Assembly (NCBI RefSeq): GCF_004366595.1
Contig: NZ_SORE01000004.1
Location: 310,001-374,000 of the forward strand
From: Paraburkholderia rhizosphaerae
GTDB taxonomy: Bacteria > Pseudomonadota > Gammaproteobacteria > Burkholderiales > Burkholderiaceae
Direction: 5' to 3'
Length of the DNA stretch: 64,000 bases
Shown piece after piece: positions 16,893 to 26,309 of this stretch. How positions within the stretch are numbered: position 1 is the stretch's first letter; every line of letters starts with the position of its first letter. The notes beneath the pieces were generated by a model that was not told the origin of the DNA, ran no database searches, and saw only the letters and a program-made list of their open reading frames with translations. Position numbers and translations under genes: made by a program.

Positions 16893-18554
16893 TTAGCACG
16901 GCGCAAAGCGTCCCGGCTGAAAAATCCTCAACAGATAGTCCTTCAACGACGCATCGAAGTCCGGCCGCTCAATCGTATTGAGCAGTTGGGTCAGCGATGT
17001 GAAGCTGAATTCGACCGGGTACGTCTGGTCGACATAGTCCTGCAACGCCTTGCGTGTCTGGAACGGCGTGAAGTCGACGACGCACGACCTCGCGTGCAGA
17101 CTCGCGATATGCGACTTCAGATCGGTCACCGTGTCCGGAATACCGTAAGGCGCCGACGAAATCTCGACGATAGACTTGCCCGTCGGATAGTAGAGGTCGT
17201 GAAACCCGTCCACCGTGGGTGACACATCGGGCAACTTCAACGTCACGATGACGTCCGCATGCGTGCCTTCGCTGTGATAGCGGGTTATCGCCTGCGACGG
17301 AAAGACATAGTTGCCCGACAGTGCGTCTTTCAACATCAGCGGCAACAACAGGTCTTGCGCGACAAGCAGCGAAAACATCCCATAGAGTGCCAGCGGCACA
17401 GCCGGATACGTACGCGCCCTCACGCGGGTCAGCATACCGATCGATGCGGCCGCAACGAACGTCAGGCCGTAGCTGACGGTACGCGGCGAATACAGGTCGT
17501 ACTGCGTTTGCGTGCGCAGAAAGAACGCCAGCAGCAGGAAGCCGACGCCCGATACCATCAGCAACCCGCATGCGCGTGCGTCGTTATCGCCGCGCGCGGC
17601 GCTGCCCAGCTGCGGTGACCATGACCATTGTTTTCTCGCGAGCCACAGGAACAGGATGGCCGCCACGCCAAACCAGACGCCCTCTTTCGCGAACTGGAGA
17701 ATGAACTTGAGCGTCAGGAATCCGAACGTTTCAGGCGCCGGAATGCGTGCAATGCCGGTTCCGAAGCCGGTCATGTGGACATTGAATTGCTGATAGGCAA
17801 CGAAGACGACTGCTGACGCGACAAAACCCGGTAAAGCACGCAGTGCCGTGTATCGGCCATAGGCAAGCCACGCGCCGATAAAGATAAACGCGGCGAACGG
17901 CGCAAAGAAGTAACGGGCCGAGCAGCCGATCATCAGAAACATCGCCAGTAGCGCGACATTCCGGTAGCGCTTTTCGCTTCGTTGGATGCGCGAAATCGCG
18001 TACACCGCGCCGCAGAACGCGAACAGAAACAGATTCTCCGACCAGGTGAACTGATACAGCCCGATCGACAGCGGGTTGACGATGATCAGCGCCGGGACCA
18101 GCACATTGCGGAAGGTCTTCATCAGCAAGCGGAACCCGCCGAGCGCGAGGATCAGGTTGGTTGCCTTGCTACTCAGCAGCAGACTCGCGATCTCGTGCGA
18201 CGGCGCGGTCAGCGCGATCGCAAGCGGGTAGCCGCACGGGAAGGTCGCGAAATACGCGCCGTCGACGGTGCAGCCGTTGCCCTGCAGAATCGATTGCGCG
18301 AGATACAGATAATTCCACGAATCGACCGTCATGAAACCGAACGCGCAGGCGGCCAGCGTCCCCATCAATAGCACAACGAACATCGCCAGAAAGTACGCAA
18401 CGCGCGTCGACATCCAGTTGCGCGTGGTCGCGCGCTGCCGTTCCGGTTGCCCCTGCATCGAACCAGTACGCTCCATTCCGGCGGATGGCGGCGGCATGAC
18501 AGGCAATCCGCGTAATGTCCCTGTCACCCATCGATAGATCTGAGCCGCCAGCAT
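16893..18554 (-). CDS. Polytopic GT-C-like membrane glycosyltransferase candidate
   Basis: 553 residues with about eleven membrane segments (about 52-430) and a soluble C-terminal region (about 430-553). The first loop after helix 1 carries an acidic residue (TVDSWNYLYLAQ, D78), as in GT-C enzymes that use lipid-linked sugar donors (ArnT, PMT and arabinosyltransferase types). AAGGACAGG upstream supports the start at 18554. It lies 261 bases downstream of the HAD-UbiA gene, on the same strand as the DprE1/DprE2/GtrA genes. A role as the transferase using the sugar-lipid made by those genes is an inference from context; no specific family is assigned. Confidence 0.65.
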   Translation of the reverse strand: MLAAQIYRWVTGTLRGLPVMPPPSAGMERTGSMQGQPERQRATTRNWMSTRVAYFLAMFVVLLMGTLAACAFGFMTVDSWNYLYLAQSILQGNGCTVDGAYFATFPCGYPLAIALTAPSHEIASLLLSSKATNLILALGGFRLLMKTFRNVLVPALIIVNPLSIGLYQFTWSENLFLFAFCGAVYAISRIQRSEKRYRNVALLAMFLMIGCSARYFFAPFAAFIFIGAWLAYGRYTALRALPGFVASAVVFVAYQQFNVHMTGFGTGIARIPAPETFGFLTLKFILQFAKEGVWFGVAAILFLWLARKQWSWSPQLGSAARGDNDARACGLLMVSGVGFLLLAFFLRTQTQYDLYSPRTVSYGLTFVAAASIGMLTRVRARTYPAVPLALYGMFSLLVAQDLLLPLMLKDALSGNYVFPSQAITRYHSEGTHADVIVTLKLPDVSPTVDGFHDLYYPTGKSIVEISSAPYGIPDTVTDLKSHIASLHARSCVVDFTPFQTRKALQDYVDQTYPVEFSFTSLTQLLNTIERPDFDASLKDYLLRIFQPGRFAPC

Positions 18555-18815
18555 TTGCCTGTCCTTTGACCGCGTTATAAGCGTCGCGCTACGGCTAAAA
18601 AGACCGTTGCATCGATCGATATAGCCGCAGAAGCGGCGGATTGCCAGTCATGGGGATACACCGCCGAACGAGGTTTCGAACGGGCGATATCGAATCGCCG
18701 CGGCCATCGCCGGTTTTGCTCCGGCGCCGCGACTCCCCCTGTCGCTATGGCGGGCGCTGTGCGCTCCGCATTGTCACCGCGGTCCAGCCGCGGTCAACCC
18801 TTGCTGACCTGCTTG

Positions 18816-20237
18816 CTAGATCGCCAGCATCACGCTAATCGCACACAAGCCGATCACCGCACCGCTCACGCGGTCCTTGAACGTGAACACGATCGGGTCG
18901 TCATGCATCTGGCCGCGAAACGCGAACAACCAGATCCGGCTGACCCAGTACAGTGTCAGCGCGAACACAGCCCACAGCATTTGAGGATGCCGGTATAGCG
19001 CCGACATTTCCGGCGAATTCAGATAGAGCGCCAGCACCAGCACCGCGAGATACGCGGACGACGTGCCGAACGAGCGCAGAATCGACATATCCTGCGTGAT
19101 ATAGCCGCGCCCGGCCGCTTCCATCTTGCCTTGACGCAGGATGCTTTCTAGCTCGACGTAGCGCTTCACCATCGCGAGGCTCAGGAAGATCGGCACGCAG
19201 AAAAGGATCAGCCAGTACGACAGCACGATGTCGGTGGCCGCACCACCGGCGATCACGCGCACCGTGTACAGGCACGCGAGCATAAACACGTCGATCAACG
19301 CCATCCGCTTCAGGCTGAACGAATACGCGACGGTTGCCGCCATATACGCGGCCAGCACCGCGCCGAAATGCCACGGCAGCAGCAATGCGAGCGCCGCGCC
19401 CGAGGCGAGCAGCAGCACGGTCATCACAATGCCGAACGACAGCGACAGATTCCCCGACGCGAATGGACGGTTACGCTTTCTTTCGTGGCGGCGATCCGCA
19501 TCGAGGTCAAGCATATCGTTGAGCAGATACACCGACGACGCGCACAGACTGAACGATGCGAATGCGATACACGCGGCGAGCACCGCATGCCAATCGGTGA
19601 AACGGTGCGCGGTCAGCATCGGCACAAAGATCAGCACGTTCTTGACCCACTGATGCACGCGCATCTCTTTCAGCACGAGCGGCACAATCTGGCGCTTGCT
19701 TTCGAAAAAGACGATCGCTTCATTCACCTTGCGGGCCGCCGCGGCGATATGCCGGTCGCCGACCACGATCGCCCGGCGCGCGCGCCGCCACACCGGCACG
19801 TCGGCAAGCGCATCGCCGCAGTAATCGAAACCGTGGTCGCCGAATTCCGCGACCAGCGCGTCGGCCTTGTTGCGTCCCAGCAGGTTATGTTCGGCCGTGC
19901 TCGCCAGCACGCCCTTGAACAGGCCGAAGTGTTCGGCCACCTGGCTCGCAAAACGGTGATTCGACGCGGTGCACAGGTATAACGACCGTCCGGTGGAATG
20001 CTCGTCGCGCAGGTAGTCGACCAGCTGGTTGTTGTATGGGAGTACGCCGACATCGAGAGTCACGCGCTTTGCGATCTGATCCTTCAGATAGGCCTTGCCA
20101 TGCAGCATCCAGCCGATGCACAGGAAAATCGCCCAGGGGTTTTGCTTGATCAGCACCAGCAGACCTTCGAGCAGGAAGTCCGTGCGCGTCAGCGTGCCGT
20201 CCAGATCGACGCATAACGGAATTGTCGTGTTCGCCAT
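18816..20237 (-). CDS. HAD phosphatase-UbiA prenyltransferase fusion (DPPR synthase-like)
   Basis: 473 residues in two domains. Residues 1 to about 180 form a HAD phosphatase with D11-L-D13-G-T. Residues about 185-473 form a UbiA-type membrane prenyltransferase with the motif NDMLDLDADRRHERKRNRP (from N240) and KRYVELE in a later helix. This UbiA group resembles mycobacterial Rv3806c, which moves phosphoribose from PRPP to decaprenyl phosphate. A HAD domain could then remove the 5-phosphate, a step done by a separate protein in Mycobacterium. GAGG precedes the ATG. Next to DprE1/DprE2-like genes, the pathway reading is strong, though the exact lipid and sugar are inferred. Confidence 0.85.
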   Translation of the reverse strand: MANTTIPLCVDLDGTLTRTDFLLEGLLVLIKQNPWAIFLCIGWMLHGKAYLKDQIAKRVTLDVGVLPYNNQLVDYLRDEHSTGRSLYLCTASNHRFASQVAEHFGLFKGVLASTAEHNLLGRNKADALVAEFGDHGFDYCGDALADVPVWRRARRAIVVGDRHIAAAARKVNEAIVFFESKRQIVPLVLKEMRVHQWVKNVLIFVPMLTAHRFTDWHAVLAACIAFASFSLCASSVYLLNDMLDLDADRRHERKRNRPFASGNLSLSFGIVMTVLLLASGAALALLLPWHFGAVLAAYMAATVAYSFSLKRMALIDVFMLACLYTVRVIAGGAATDIVLSYWLILFCVPIFLSLAMVKRYVELESILRQGKMEAAGRGYITQDMSILRSFGTSSAYLAVLVLALYLNSPEMSALYRHPQMLWAVFALTLYWVSRIWLFAFRGQMHDDPIVFTFKDRVSGAVIGLCAISVMLAI

Positions 20238-20433
20238 GTGCTACCTCGCGGGCTGACTGCTTTTTTCGATGCACCGCGTGCCCCTCATCGCCCGGGTCCC
20301 ACACCCCATCGATCCGGAAGGCCTGCAACCGCGGAATCTGCCATTCACGCACAATCGGCATACGCAGCCTTGCGTGACCTGATCATGCTATCGACGCGCG
20401 ATTCACCGCTCTGTACGGCACCGCACCACCGGT

Positions 20434-20862
20434 TCAAGCGAACACGAATCGCTTATCGAGGTGGTACTTCGCGAAATAGCCGAGCGTGAGTCCGAGTGCG
20501 CCGCCCGCGAGACGGGCCGGCTCGGTATGGAACATCGCTTCCGCACTGAATTCGACGGCCCAGAACAGTGCGGTCGTGCCGACACCCATCACCACGTACA
20601 TCGTGAACGTCTGCAGACCGTGCGCGACGCTGCGATGCGGATAGCGGAATATCCAGACCTTATCGAGCATGTACTTGACGACGAGGCCGACACCCGTGCC
20701 GACGCAAACCGACAGCGGCACCGCGAGCCATCCGCTGTACACCCAGAACGAAAACTTCTGGCTGGCGAGGTTCGCGACAATCGACAAGCCCGCGAACACC
20801 GCGTACCAGACGACCAGTTGCGAACGCCCGAGCGGCGCCGCCGCCACCGCCGGGCCGCTCAC
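20434..20862 (-). CDS. GtrA-family membrane protein
   Basis: 142 residues with four membrane helices of the GtrA family. These proteins are thought to help flip or present polyprenyl-linked sugars. It starts with GTG at 20862, which overlaps the stop of the SDR gene as GTGA; longer frames upstream belong to that gene. In Mycobacterium a GtrA-family protein (Rv3789) is encoded beside dprE1 and dprE2, the same arrangement as here. Its likely job is handling the lipid-linked pentose across the inner membrane. Confidence 0.85.
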   Translation of the reverse strand: MSGPAVAAAPLGRSQLVVWYAVFAGLSIVANLASQKFSFWVYSGWLAVPLSVCVGTGVGLVVKYMLDKVWIFRYPHRSVAHGLQTFTMYVVMGVGTTALFWAVEFSAEAMFHTEPARLAGGALGLTLGYFAKYHLDKRFVFA

Positions 20863-21599
20863 AGCGACACCCGCTTGAACACGAAGCCCGGCAGCGAGCG
20901 GATGATCAGCATGATTGCGCTCCAGAACCATGGGGTATACAGCGCATCCTTGCCGCGTTCGATCGCGCGGACGATGTCGGCCGCGACGCGATCCGGTGAC
21001 GCCACCAGCGGCCCCGGCAGAGACAGACCGGCGGTCATCGGCGTATCGACAAAGCCGGGCTTGATCGTCAGCACGTTCACGCCGTGTTTGAAGAGCCGCG
21101 CGCGCAGCCCTTCGCAGAAGGTCGCCACCGCCGCTTTCGCGGCACCGTAGACGTAATTGGATGGGCGGCCACGGTCGCCCGCGACCGACGCGATCACCGC
21201 AAGCGTGCCGCTGCGCTGGCTTTCGAACACGCCGGCGAGCAAGGTCAGCAACGCGATCGTCGAGATCGCGTTGGTCGATAGCTCGTGCAGCGCAGTGCCG
21301 ACTTCGCGCTCGCATTGCGTCTGGTCAGGCAGCGACCCATGCGCGATCAGCACGATGTCGATCTGCCCGAGATCGCGGCGACACGCCTCGAGCATGGCCG
21401 GATGCTGCAAATGGTCGTTCATGTCGAGCACGTGCGTGAATACGTTGCCCGCGCCGCGCGCGCGCAGATCCTGCGCGACCGCTTCGAGCCGCAGCGGGTG
21501 ACGTCCGCTCAGGAACAGGTTCGCGCCCTGCTGCGCCCAGCGCCGCGCGCACGCGGCCGCGATCGCGGACGAGCCGCCGATGATCAGAACGTTTTTCAT
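20859..21599 (-). CDS. DprE2-like SDR (keto-sugar-lipid reductase)
   Basis: 246 residues of the SDR family. The NAD site LIIGGSSAIAAACARRW is at the start, and the catalytic YGAAK (Y-x-x-x-K) near 150, with Ser upstream in VIASVAGDRG. A C-terminal hydrophobic stretch ending in FKRVSL suits membrane association. The ATG at 21599 overlaps the stop of the DprE1-like gene (ATGA). DprE2 reduces the 2-keto intermediate made by DprE1 to give decaprenylphosphoryl-D-arabinose. The assignment rests on this pairing as well as on sequence. Confidence 0.88.
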   Translation of the reverse strand: MKNVLIIGGSSAIAAACARRWAQQGANLFLSGRHPLRLEAVAQDLRARGAGNVFTHVLDMNDHLQHPAMLEACRRDLGQIDIVLIAHGSLPDQTQCEREVGTALHELSTNAISTIALLTLLAGVFESQRSGTLAVIASVAGDRGRPSNYVYGAAKAAVATFCEGLRARLFKHGVNVLTIKPGFVDTPMTAGLSLPGPLVASPDRVAADIVRAIERGKDALYTPWFWSAIMLIIRSLPGFVFKRVSL

Positions 21600-22918
21600 A
21601 GCTGTGTGGTCCGTTGCCAGAAGCGCGACATCAACGCCGGGTCGCGGTTTCGTTCGAGTTGTTGCCACGCCGGATACGCAGCACGAAAGCACGCGCCGCT
21701 CATATGCGCGTCTTTTGCCGGATACTGCCGCCCGCCCGCATCGCAGACGATCGCGTCGAGTTGCGCAAAGAGCGCGTCATTGCGGCGCGCATGCTGCGGG
21801 AAATCCAGCGCGAGCGACACGCCCGGCATCGGAAACGACAGCAACCCTGGCGATTCGAGCGTTCCGCAGCGTTTGAGCACCGCGAGAAACGAGCCCGAGC
21901 CGCTGCGCGCGATCGCCGAAAGAATCGCTCGCAGCGCATCGCGCGCGGCGCTTTCGGGAATCACACATTGGTGTTGCTGAAAGCCGCGTCGTCCGTAGAT
22001 ACGGTTCCAGTGCAGGATGCTGTCGAGCGGATACAGGAAACGCAGCAGATCGACATCCGCGTGCGCGGTCCGATGCAGTTGACGGCGGTAGTAAAGCGCG
22101 TTGAACGGTCTGAGCGTATAGCGGTTGATCAGCGAAAGCGGCAGCGCGAAAGGCACGGTGCGCACGCGCGCGGCCGGCATCGACAGGTCGCCGTCGGTCG
22201 CGTGATCGCCGCACATATAGATGCCGCGCCCGAGCGACGCGCCGCTCGCCAGACAATCGACCCACGCGACCGCATATTCGTGCTGCGAATCGAGTTCGTT
22301 CGACAGCGCGAAAAAGCCATCGAGATTGTCGAAGCGGATCGACGTGGTCGAAATGCGGCTCGATTGCACCGGCATCAACTGGATTTCGACCCACTCGATC
22401 ACGCCGGTCAGTCCGAGGCCGCCGATCGTCGCGCGGAACAGTTCATCGTTTTCGCCCGGCGCGCATTCGCTCGGCGACCGGTCGGAGCGCAGCAGCGAAA
22501 AGCGCCTGACATGCCGGCCAAACGTGCCGCGCAGATGATGGTTTTTGCCGTGCACATCGTTCGCGACCGCGCCGGCGAGCGTGACGAACTGCGTGCCGGG
22601 CGTGACCGGCAGCATCCAGCCGCGCGGCACGGCCAGCGCGAGCACGTCGCCGAGCGTGACGCCCGCTTCGGCGCGCAGAATGCCGGCCGTCCAGTCCGCG
22701 CTGATGAAACGGCCGACGCCGCGCATATGCAGCACATGGTCGGTCGCCGCGAGACAACTGTCGCCATAGCTGCGGCCATTGCCGAACGCGAGCGTCGTGC
22801 CGAAGCGGGTGCTGACGCGCTCCAGTTCGGTCTGGATCGCGTCGCGCCACGCTAGCGGATGACTCGATTGGGGCGCGTGAGGATAGTGTCCCCACGATTG
22901 CAGCTTCGACACGCTCAT
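21596..22918 (-). CDS. DprE1-like FAD-linked oxidase (decaprenylphosphoryl-ribose 2-oxidase)
   Basis: 440 residues in the VAO/FAD family. The FAD segment GNGRSYGDSCL is about 45-55, with GTQFVTLAGAVANDVHGKNHH near 110-130, a DprE1 hallmark. The C-terminal part retains YPAKDAHMSG, matching the DprE1 active-site Lys region. The position of the benzothiazinone-reactive Cys of M. tuberculosis DprE1 (in NVCVDFP) reads SLALDFP here, with Ala. The start is either the ATG at 22918 or a GTG at 22930. It heads an overlapping set with the DprE2-like and GtrA genes. Its predicted role is 2-oxidation of polyprenylphosphoryl-ribose. Confidence 0.88.
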   Translation of the reverse strand: MSVSKLQSWGHYPHAPQSSHPLAWRDAIQTELERVSTRFGTTLAFGNGRSYGDSCLAATDHVLHMRGVGRFISADWTAGILRAEAGVTLGDVLALAVPRGWMLPVTPGTQFVTLAGAVANDVHGKNHHLRGTFGRHVRRFSLLRSDRSPSECAPGENDELFRATIGGLGLTGVIEWVEIQLMPVQSSRISTTSIRFDNLDGFFALSNELDSQHEYAVAWVDCLASGASLGRGIYMCGDHATDGDLSMPAARVRTVPFALPLSLINRYTLRPFNALYYRRQLHRTAHADVDLLRFLYPLDSILHWNRIYGRRGFQQHQCVIPESAARDALRAILSAIARSGSGSFLAVLKRCGTLESPGLLSFPMPGVSLALDFPQHARRNDALFAQLDAIVCDAGGRQYPAKDAHMSGACFRAAYPAWQQLERNRDPALMSRFWQRTTQL

Positions 22919-23029
22919 TCGCTCCCGCACTGGTACGGATGAGCGCGATGTTAGCGACGTGGGGCTGGCGTGACCGTGGGTTGCCTCACAAAGGCGGGTG
23001 AAAGTCTTGTGCGCGCAGGCCGGCGCGGG

Positions 23030-24076
23030 CTAGTACAGATCGAAAGCCTGCTGTAACGCGGCTGGGCCTGTGCCGCCGGCGGCAAGCGCCAGCATCAGCA
23101 GCACGCGTGCCTTGTAAGGATTGAGCGAGTTCGCGGTAATAAAGCCGAGCGCATCGTCCGACGCCGCGCCGTTGTGCATCACATGCCCCGAGCCGACCCG
23201 CGATGCGCGCACCACCGCGACACCCCGCGCAACCGCGTCGGCCAGGCCCTGTTGCAACGCTGCGTGAATCGAGCCATTGCCGGTGCCGGCCACGACGATA
23301 CCGCGCACGCCCGCCTGTACGAGCGCATCGACGATCACGCGGGTGGCGCCCGCGTAACTCGTGACGATCTCGACCGCGGGCCACGCGCCGGTGGACGCGG
23401 CGTCGATCGCGAATTCGCAGGCAACCGTGTGCGGCCGCACGACGCCGCGCTGGAACTCGACGCGGCCATCCTGCACCCAGCCCAGCGCGCCGACTTCCGG
23501 CGACTGAAACGCATCGACGGCGAACGTGCTGGTCTTCACGACGTCGCGCGCACTATGAATCCGGTTATTGAACGCGACCAGCACGCCCTGCCCGTGCGCC
23601 GCGCGATTCGCGGCGACGCTGACCGCATTGAGCAGGTTCAGCGGTCCGTCGGCCGACAGCGCGCTCGACGGCCGCATCGCGGCGGTCAGCACGACCGGTT
23701 TCGTGCTCTTGACGGTCAGGTGCAGCAGGTACGCGGTTTCTTCGAGCGTATCGGTGCCGTGCGTGATCACGACACCTTCGATATCGCCGGTGGCGAGCAG
23801 TGCATTCACCCGCAGCGCCAGTTTCGCCCACAGCGCGAACGACATGTCCTTGCTGTCGATGCTCGCGATCTGCTCCGCCTGGATGTGCGCGAGCGTCGAC
23901 AACGCCGGCACGGCCGCGAGCAGTTGCCCGACACCAACGACACCCGCCTGGTAGCCGGCGGTGCTGGTCGCATCCTGCGCGGAGCCGGCGATCGTGCCGC
24001 CGGTCGCAAGCACGGCGATGCGCGGCAGCGCGCTCAAAGGGATGGCAGAAGACGACGAGGAAGGAGAGGTATTCAT
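23030..24076 (-). CDS. L-asparaginase
   Basis: 348 residues. The two catalytic threonine motifs are present: ATGGTIAG at about 24-31 and THGTDTLEETAYLL near 110. The enzyme hydrolyses L-asparagine to aspartate and ammonia. A Ser-rich N-terminus (SPSSSSS) is not a clear signal peptide, so the location (cytoplasm or periplasm) is open. The ATG at 24076 is chosen; frames upstream lack homology. It lies between the DprE1-like gene and the CysB-type regulator with no obvious operon partner. Confidence 0.92.
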   Translation of the reverse strand: MNTSPSSSSSAIPLSALPRIAVLATGGTIAGSAQDATSTAGYQAGVVGVGQLLAAVPALSTLAHIQAEQIASIDSKDMSFALWAKLALRVNALLATGDIEGVVITHGTDTLEETAYLLHLTVKSTKPVVLTAAMRPSSALSADGPLNLLNAVSVAANRAAHGQGVLVAFNNRIHSARDVVKTSTFAVDAFQSPEVGALGWVQDGRVEFQRGVVRPHTVACEFAIDAASTGAWPAVEIVTSYAGATRVIVDALVQAGVRGIVVAGTGNGSIHAALQQGLADAVARGVAVVRASRVGSGHVMHNGAASDDALGFITANSLNPYKARVLLMLALAAGGTGPAALQQAFDLY

Positions 24077-24154
24077 GGCGGCGATTGTAAGCGATGCTCG
24101 ACGCGCCGCCGCGCAACACGACGGATGCATCGGGCGTGTCGCGTAGCTCGCCGT

Positions 24155-25081
24155 TCAGGCCGCTTCGCGCAGTTGCGCGGCGATTTCCGCCTCGCTCAGT
24201 TGCGGCGCGAACATCTCGATCAGACGATACGCGTACGCGCGCAGAAACGCGCCTTTGCGCAAACCGACGCGCGTCGTGCTCGCTTCGAACAGATGCTGCG
24301 TATCGAGCGCGACGAGTTCGCTATCGCGCTTCGGATCGAATGCCATCGCCGCGACGATGCCCACGCCCATGCCGAGTTCGACGTACGTCTTGATCACGTC
24401 CGCATCGATTGCGGTCAATACGACGTCGGGCATCGCGCCGACCTTCGAGAATGCCTGGTCGACATGTGAGCGGCCGGTAAAGTCCTGCTCATACGTGACG
24501 ATCGGATACTCGGCGATCTCTTCGAGCGTCAGATTCTTGCGGCCGACCAGCGGATGATCCTTCGGCACAACGACCACGTGATGCCACGAATAGCACGCAA
24601 ACGTGACGATATCCGGGTAGCGGTCGAGCGCCTCGGTCGAAATGCCGATATCCGCTTCGCCATTGATAATCATCTGCGCGATCTGCTGCGGGTTGCCCTG
24701 GCGCAGCGCCAGATGCACTTTCGGAAACACGTCGGTGAACTGGCGAATCACTTTCGGCAGCGCGTAGCGCGCCTGCGTGTGCGTGGTTGCGACGACAAGG
24801 TGGCCGTTGTCCTGGTCCGCGTATTGGCGCGCGACGCGGCGCAGGTTCTCCGCGTCGAGCAGCATCCGTTCGATCAGCTGATGCACCGCCTTGCCCGGCT
24901 CGGTAAGTCCGGTGAGCCGCTTGCCGCGGCGAATAAAGATATCGACGCCGAGTTCGTCTTCGAGGTCCTTGATCTGTTTCGATACGCCGGATTGCGACGT
25001 GTACAGCACATTCGCGACCTCGGTCAGGTTCATGTTCTGGCGCACGGCCTCGCGCACGAAGCGCAACTGCTGGAAGTTCAT
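24155..25081 (-). CDS. cysB: CysB-family LysR-type regulator of sulfur assimilation
   Basis: 308 residues. The helix-turn-helix is MNFQQLRFVREAVRQNMNLTEVA-type sequence with SQSGVSKQIKDLEDELG, diagnostic of the CysB/Cbl group. The effector domain binds N-acetylserine, sulfate or adenosine phosphosulfate in relatives. GGAGA lies just upstream. It is 117 bases downstream of cysA on the same strand, at the end of the sbp-cysTWA cluster, so it probably controls that operon and perhaps the ssu genes at 49-52 kb. Whether it is CysB or Cbl cannot be settled here. Confidence 0.93.
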   Translation of the reverse strand: MNFQQLRFVREAVRQNMNLTEVANVLYTSQSGVSKQIKDLEDELGVDIFIRRGKRLTGLTEPGKAVHQLIERMLLDAENLRRVARQYADQDNGHLVVATTHTQARYALPKVIRQFTDVFPKVHLALRQGNPQQIAQMIINGEADIGISTEALDRYPDIVTFACYSWHHVVVVPKDHPLVGRKNLTLEEIAEYPIVTYEQDFTGRSHVDQAFSKVGAMPDVVLTAIDADVIKTYVELGMGVGIVAAMAFDPKRDSELVALDTQHLFEASTTRVGLRKGAFLRAYAYRLIEMFAPQLSEAEIAAQLREAA

Positions 25082-25198
25082 GGTTGTCTCCGGTCTCGCC
25101 GCGACAAAGCGCGCAAAGTGGCATTGGTATCGGTTGATCGCATTTTCAAGCCTGATGTCGTTCTTCGGCGCGCTCGCTCGCTAGCACGGCGCCGAGCA

Positions 25199-26296
25199 TT
25201 ACAGCGCGCGCGCGGGAAATACGCGCAGCACGCGCGGCACCGCCGTGACCGGGTCGCCGACCGCGAGCCGCAGTTCGCGCCAGGCTTCGCGGTCGAGCTC
25301 CGCTTCCAGCACGGCGGCGCCGCGTCCGTCCGCAGCCGCCGAAGGTCCGTCGAGCCCTTCAAGCTCGACGCGCACCGAACCGCCGAGCGTCACGACGCGC
25401 CGCACGCCAAGCGTAATGCCGTCGCGATGACCGTCCGCTGCGCGCGGGTACAGCACGAGGTCGTGTGGACGCACATAGGCGAGCGCCGGGCCTTCGAAGT
25501 CCGCCTCGGTCGCAATCGGCTGCGCGGCGCCGTCGGCGACGAAACCACGCCGGTCGACCGTGCCGCGCAGACGGTTCGCCGCGCCAAGGAATTCGTAAAC
25601 GAACGACGTCTGCGGATGATCGTACACATCCTGCGGGCTGCCGACCTGCTCGACATGCCCGTGGTTCATCACAACGATGCGGTCCGCGACTTCAAGCGCT
25701 TCTTCCTGGTCATGCGTGACGAAGATCGTCGAAATATGCAGATCGTCGTGCAGGCGGCGCAGCCAGCTGCGCAGTTCCTTGCGCACCTTCGCGTCGAGCG
25801 CGCCGAACGGCTCGTCGAGTAGCAGCACCTTCGGCTCGACTGCGAGCGCGCGCGCGAGCGCAATGCGCTGGCGCTGTCCGCCCGACAACTCCGACGGATA
25901 GCGCGGCGCAAGCCAGTCGAGTTGCACAAGTTTCAATAGCTCAAGCACCTTTTCGCGAATCACCGCTTCCGACGGCCGCTCGCCGCGCGGCTTCACGCGC
26001 AGCCCGAATGCGACGTTCTCGAACACGGTCATATGCTGGAACAGCGCGTAGTGCTGAAACACAAAGCCGACCTGGCGCTCGCGTGCGCGCACATCGGCGA
26101 CGTCCTGGCCTTGCAGCACGACCTGCCCGTCGTCCGCGAATTCGAGCCCCGCGATCACGCGCAGCAACGTGGTTTTGCCGCAGCCGGACGGCCCGAGCAG
26201 CGCGACCAGTTCGCCAGGAGGAAAGTCCAGCGACACGTTGTCGAGCGCGGTGAAGTTGCCGAAGCGTTTGTGCAGGTTACGAACGGTGATACCCAT
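25199..26296 (-). CDS. cysA: Sulfate/thiosulfate ABC transporter ATP-binding protein
   Basis: 365 residues. Walker [12 protein letters not shown] near 36-46, signature [15 protein letters not shown] near 135-149, and Walker [16 protein letters not shown] near 155-170. A regulatory TOBE-like C-terminal domain follows (about 240-365). It energises sulfate import with CysT, CysW and the periplasmic binding protein. AAGGAG precedes the ATG, 13 bases after cysW. Confidence 0.97.
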   Translation of the reverse strand: MGITVRNLHKRFGNFTALDNVSLDFPPGELVALLGPSGCGKTTLLRVIAGLEFADDGQVVLQGQDVADVRARERQVGFVFQHYALFQHMTVFENVAFGLRVKPRGERPSEAVIREKVLELLKLVQLDWLAPRYPSELSGGQRQRIALARALAVEPKVLLLDEPFGALDAKVRKELRSWLRRLHDDLHISTIFVTHDQEEALEVADRIVVMNHGHVEQVGSPQDVYDHPQTSFVYEFLGAANRLRGTVDRRGFVADGAAQPIATEADFEGPALAYVRPHDLVLYPRAADGHRDGITLGVRRVVTLGGSVRVELEGLDGPSAAADGRGAAVLEAELDREAWRELRLAVGDPVTAVPRVLRVFPARAL

Positions 26297-26309
26297 CTTT
26301 AGCGACTCC

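Noticed and set aside
21614..22855. 413-codon open frame antisense to the DprE1-like gene
   Set aside because: Same reason: biased composition and full overlap with a clear gene.
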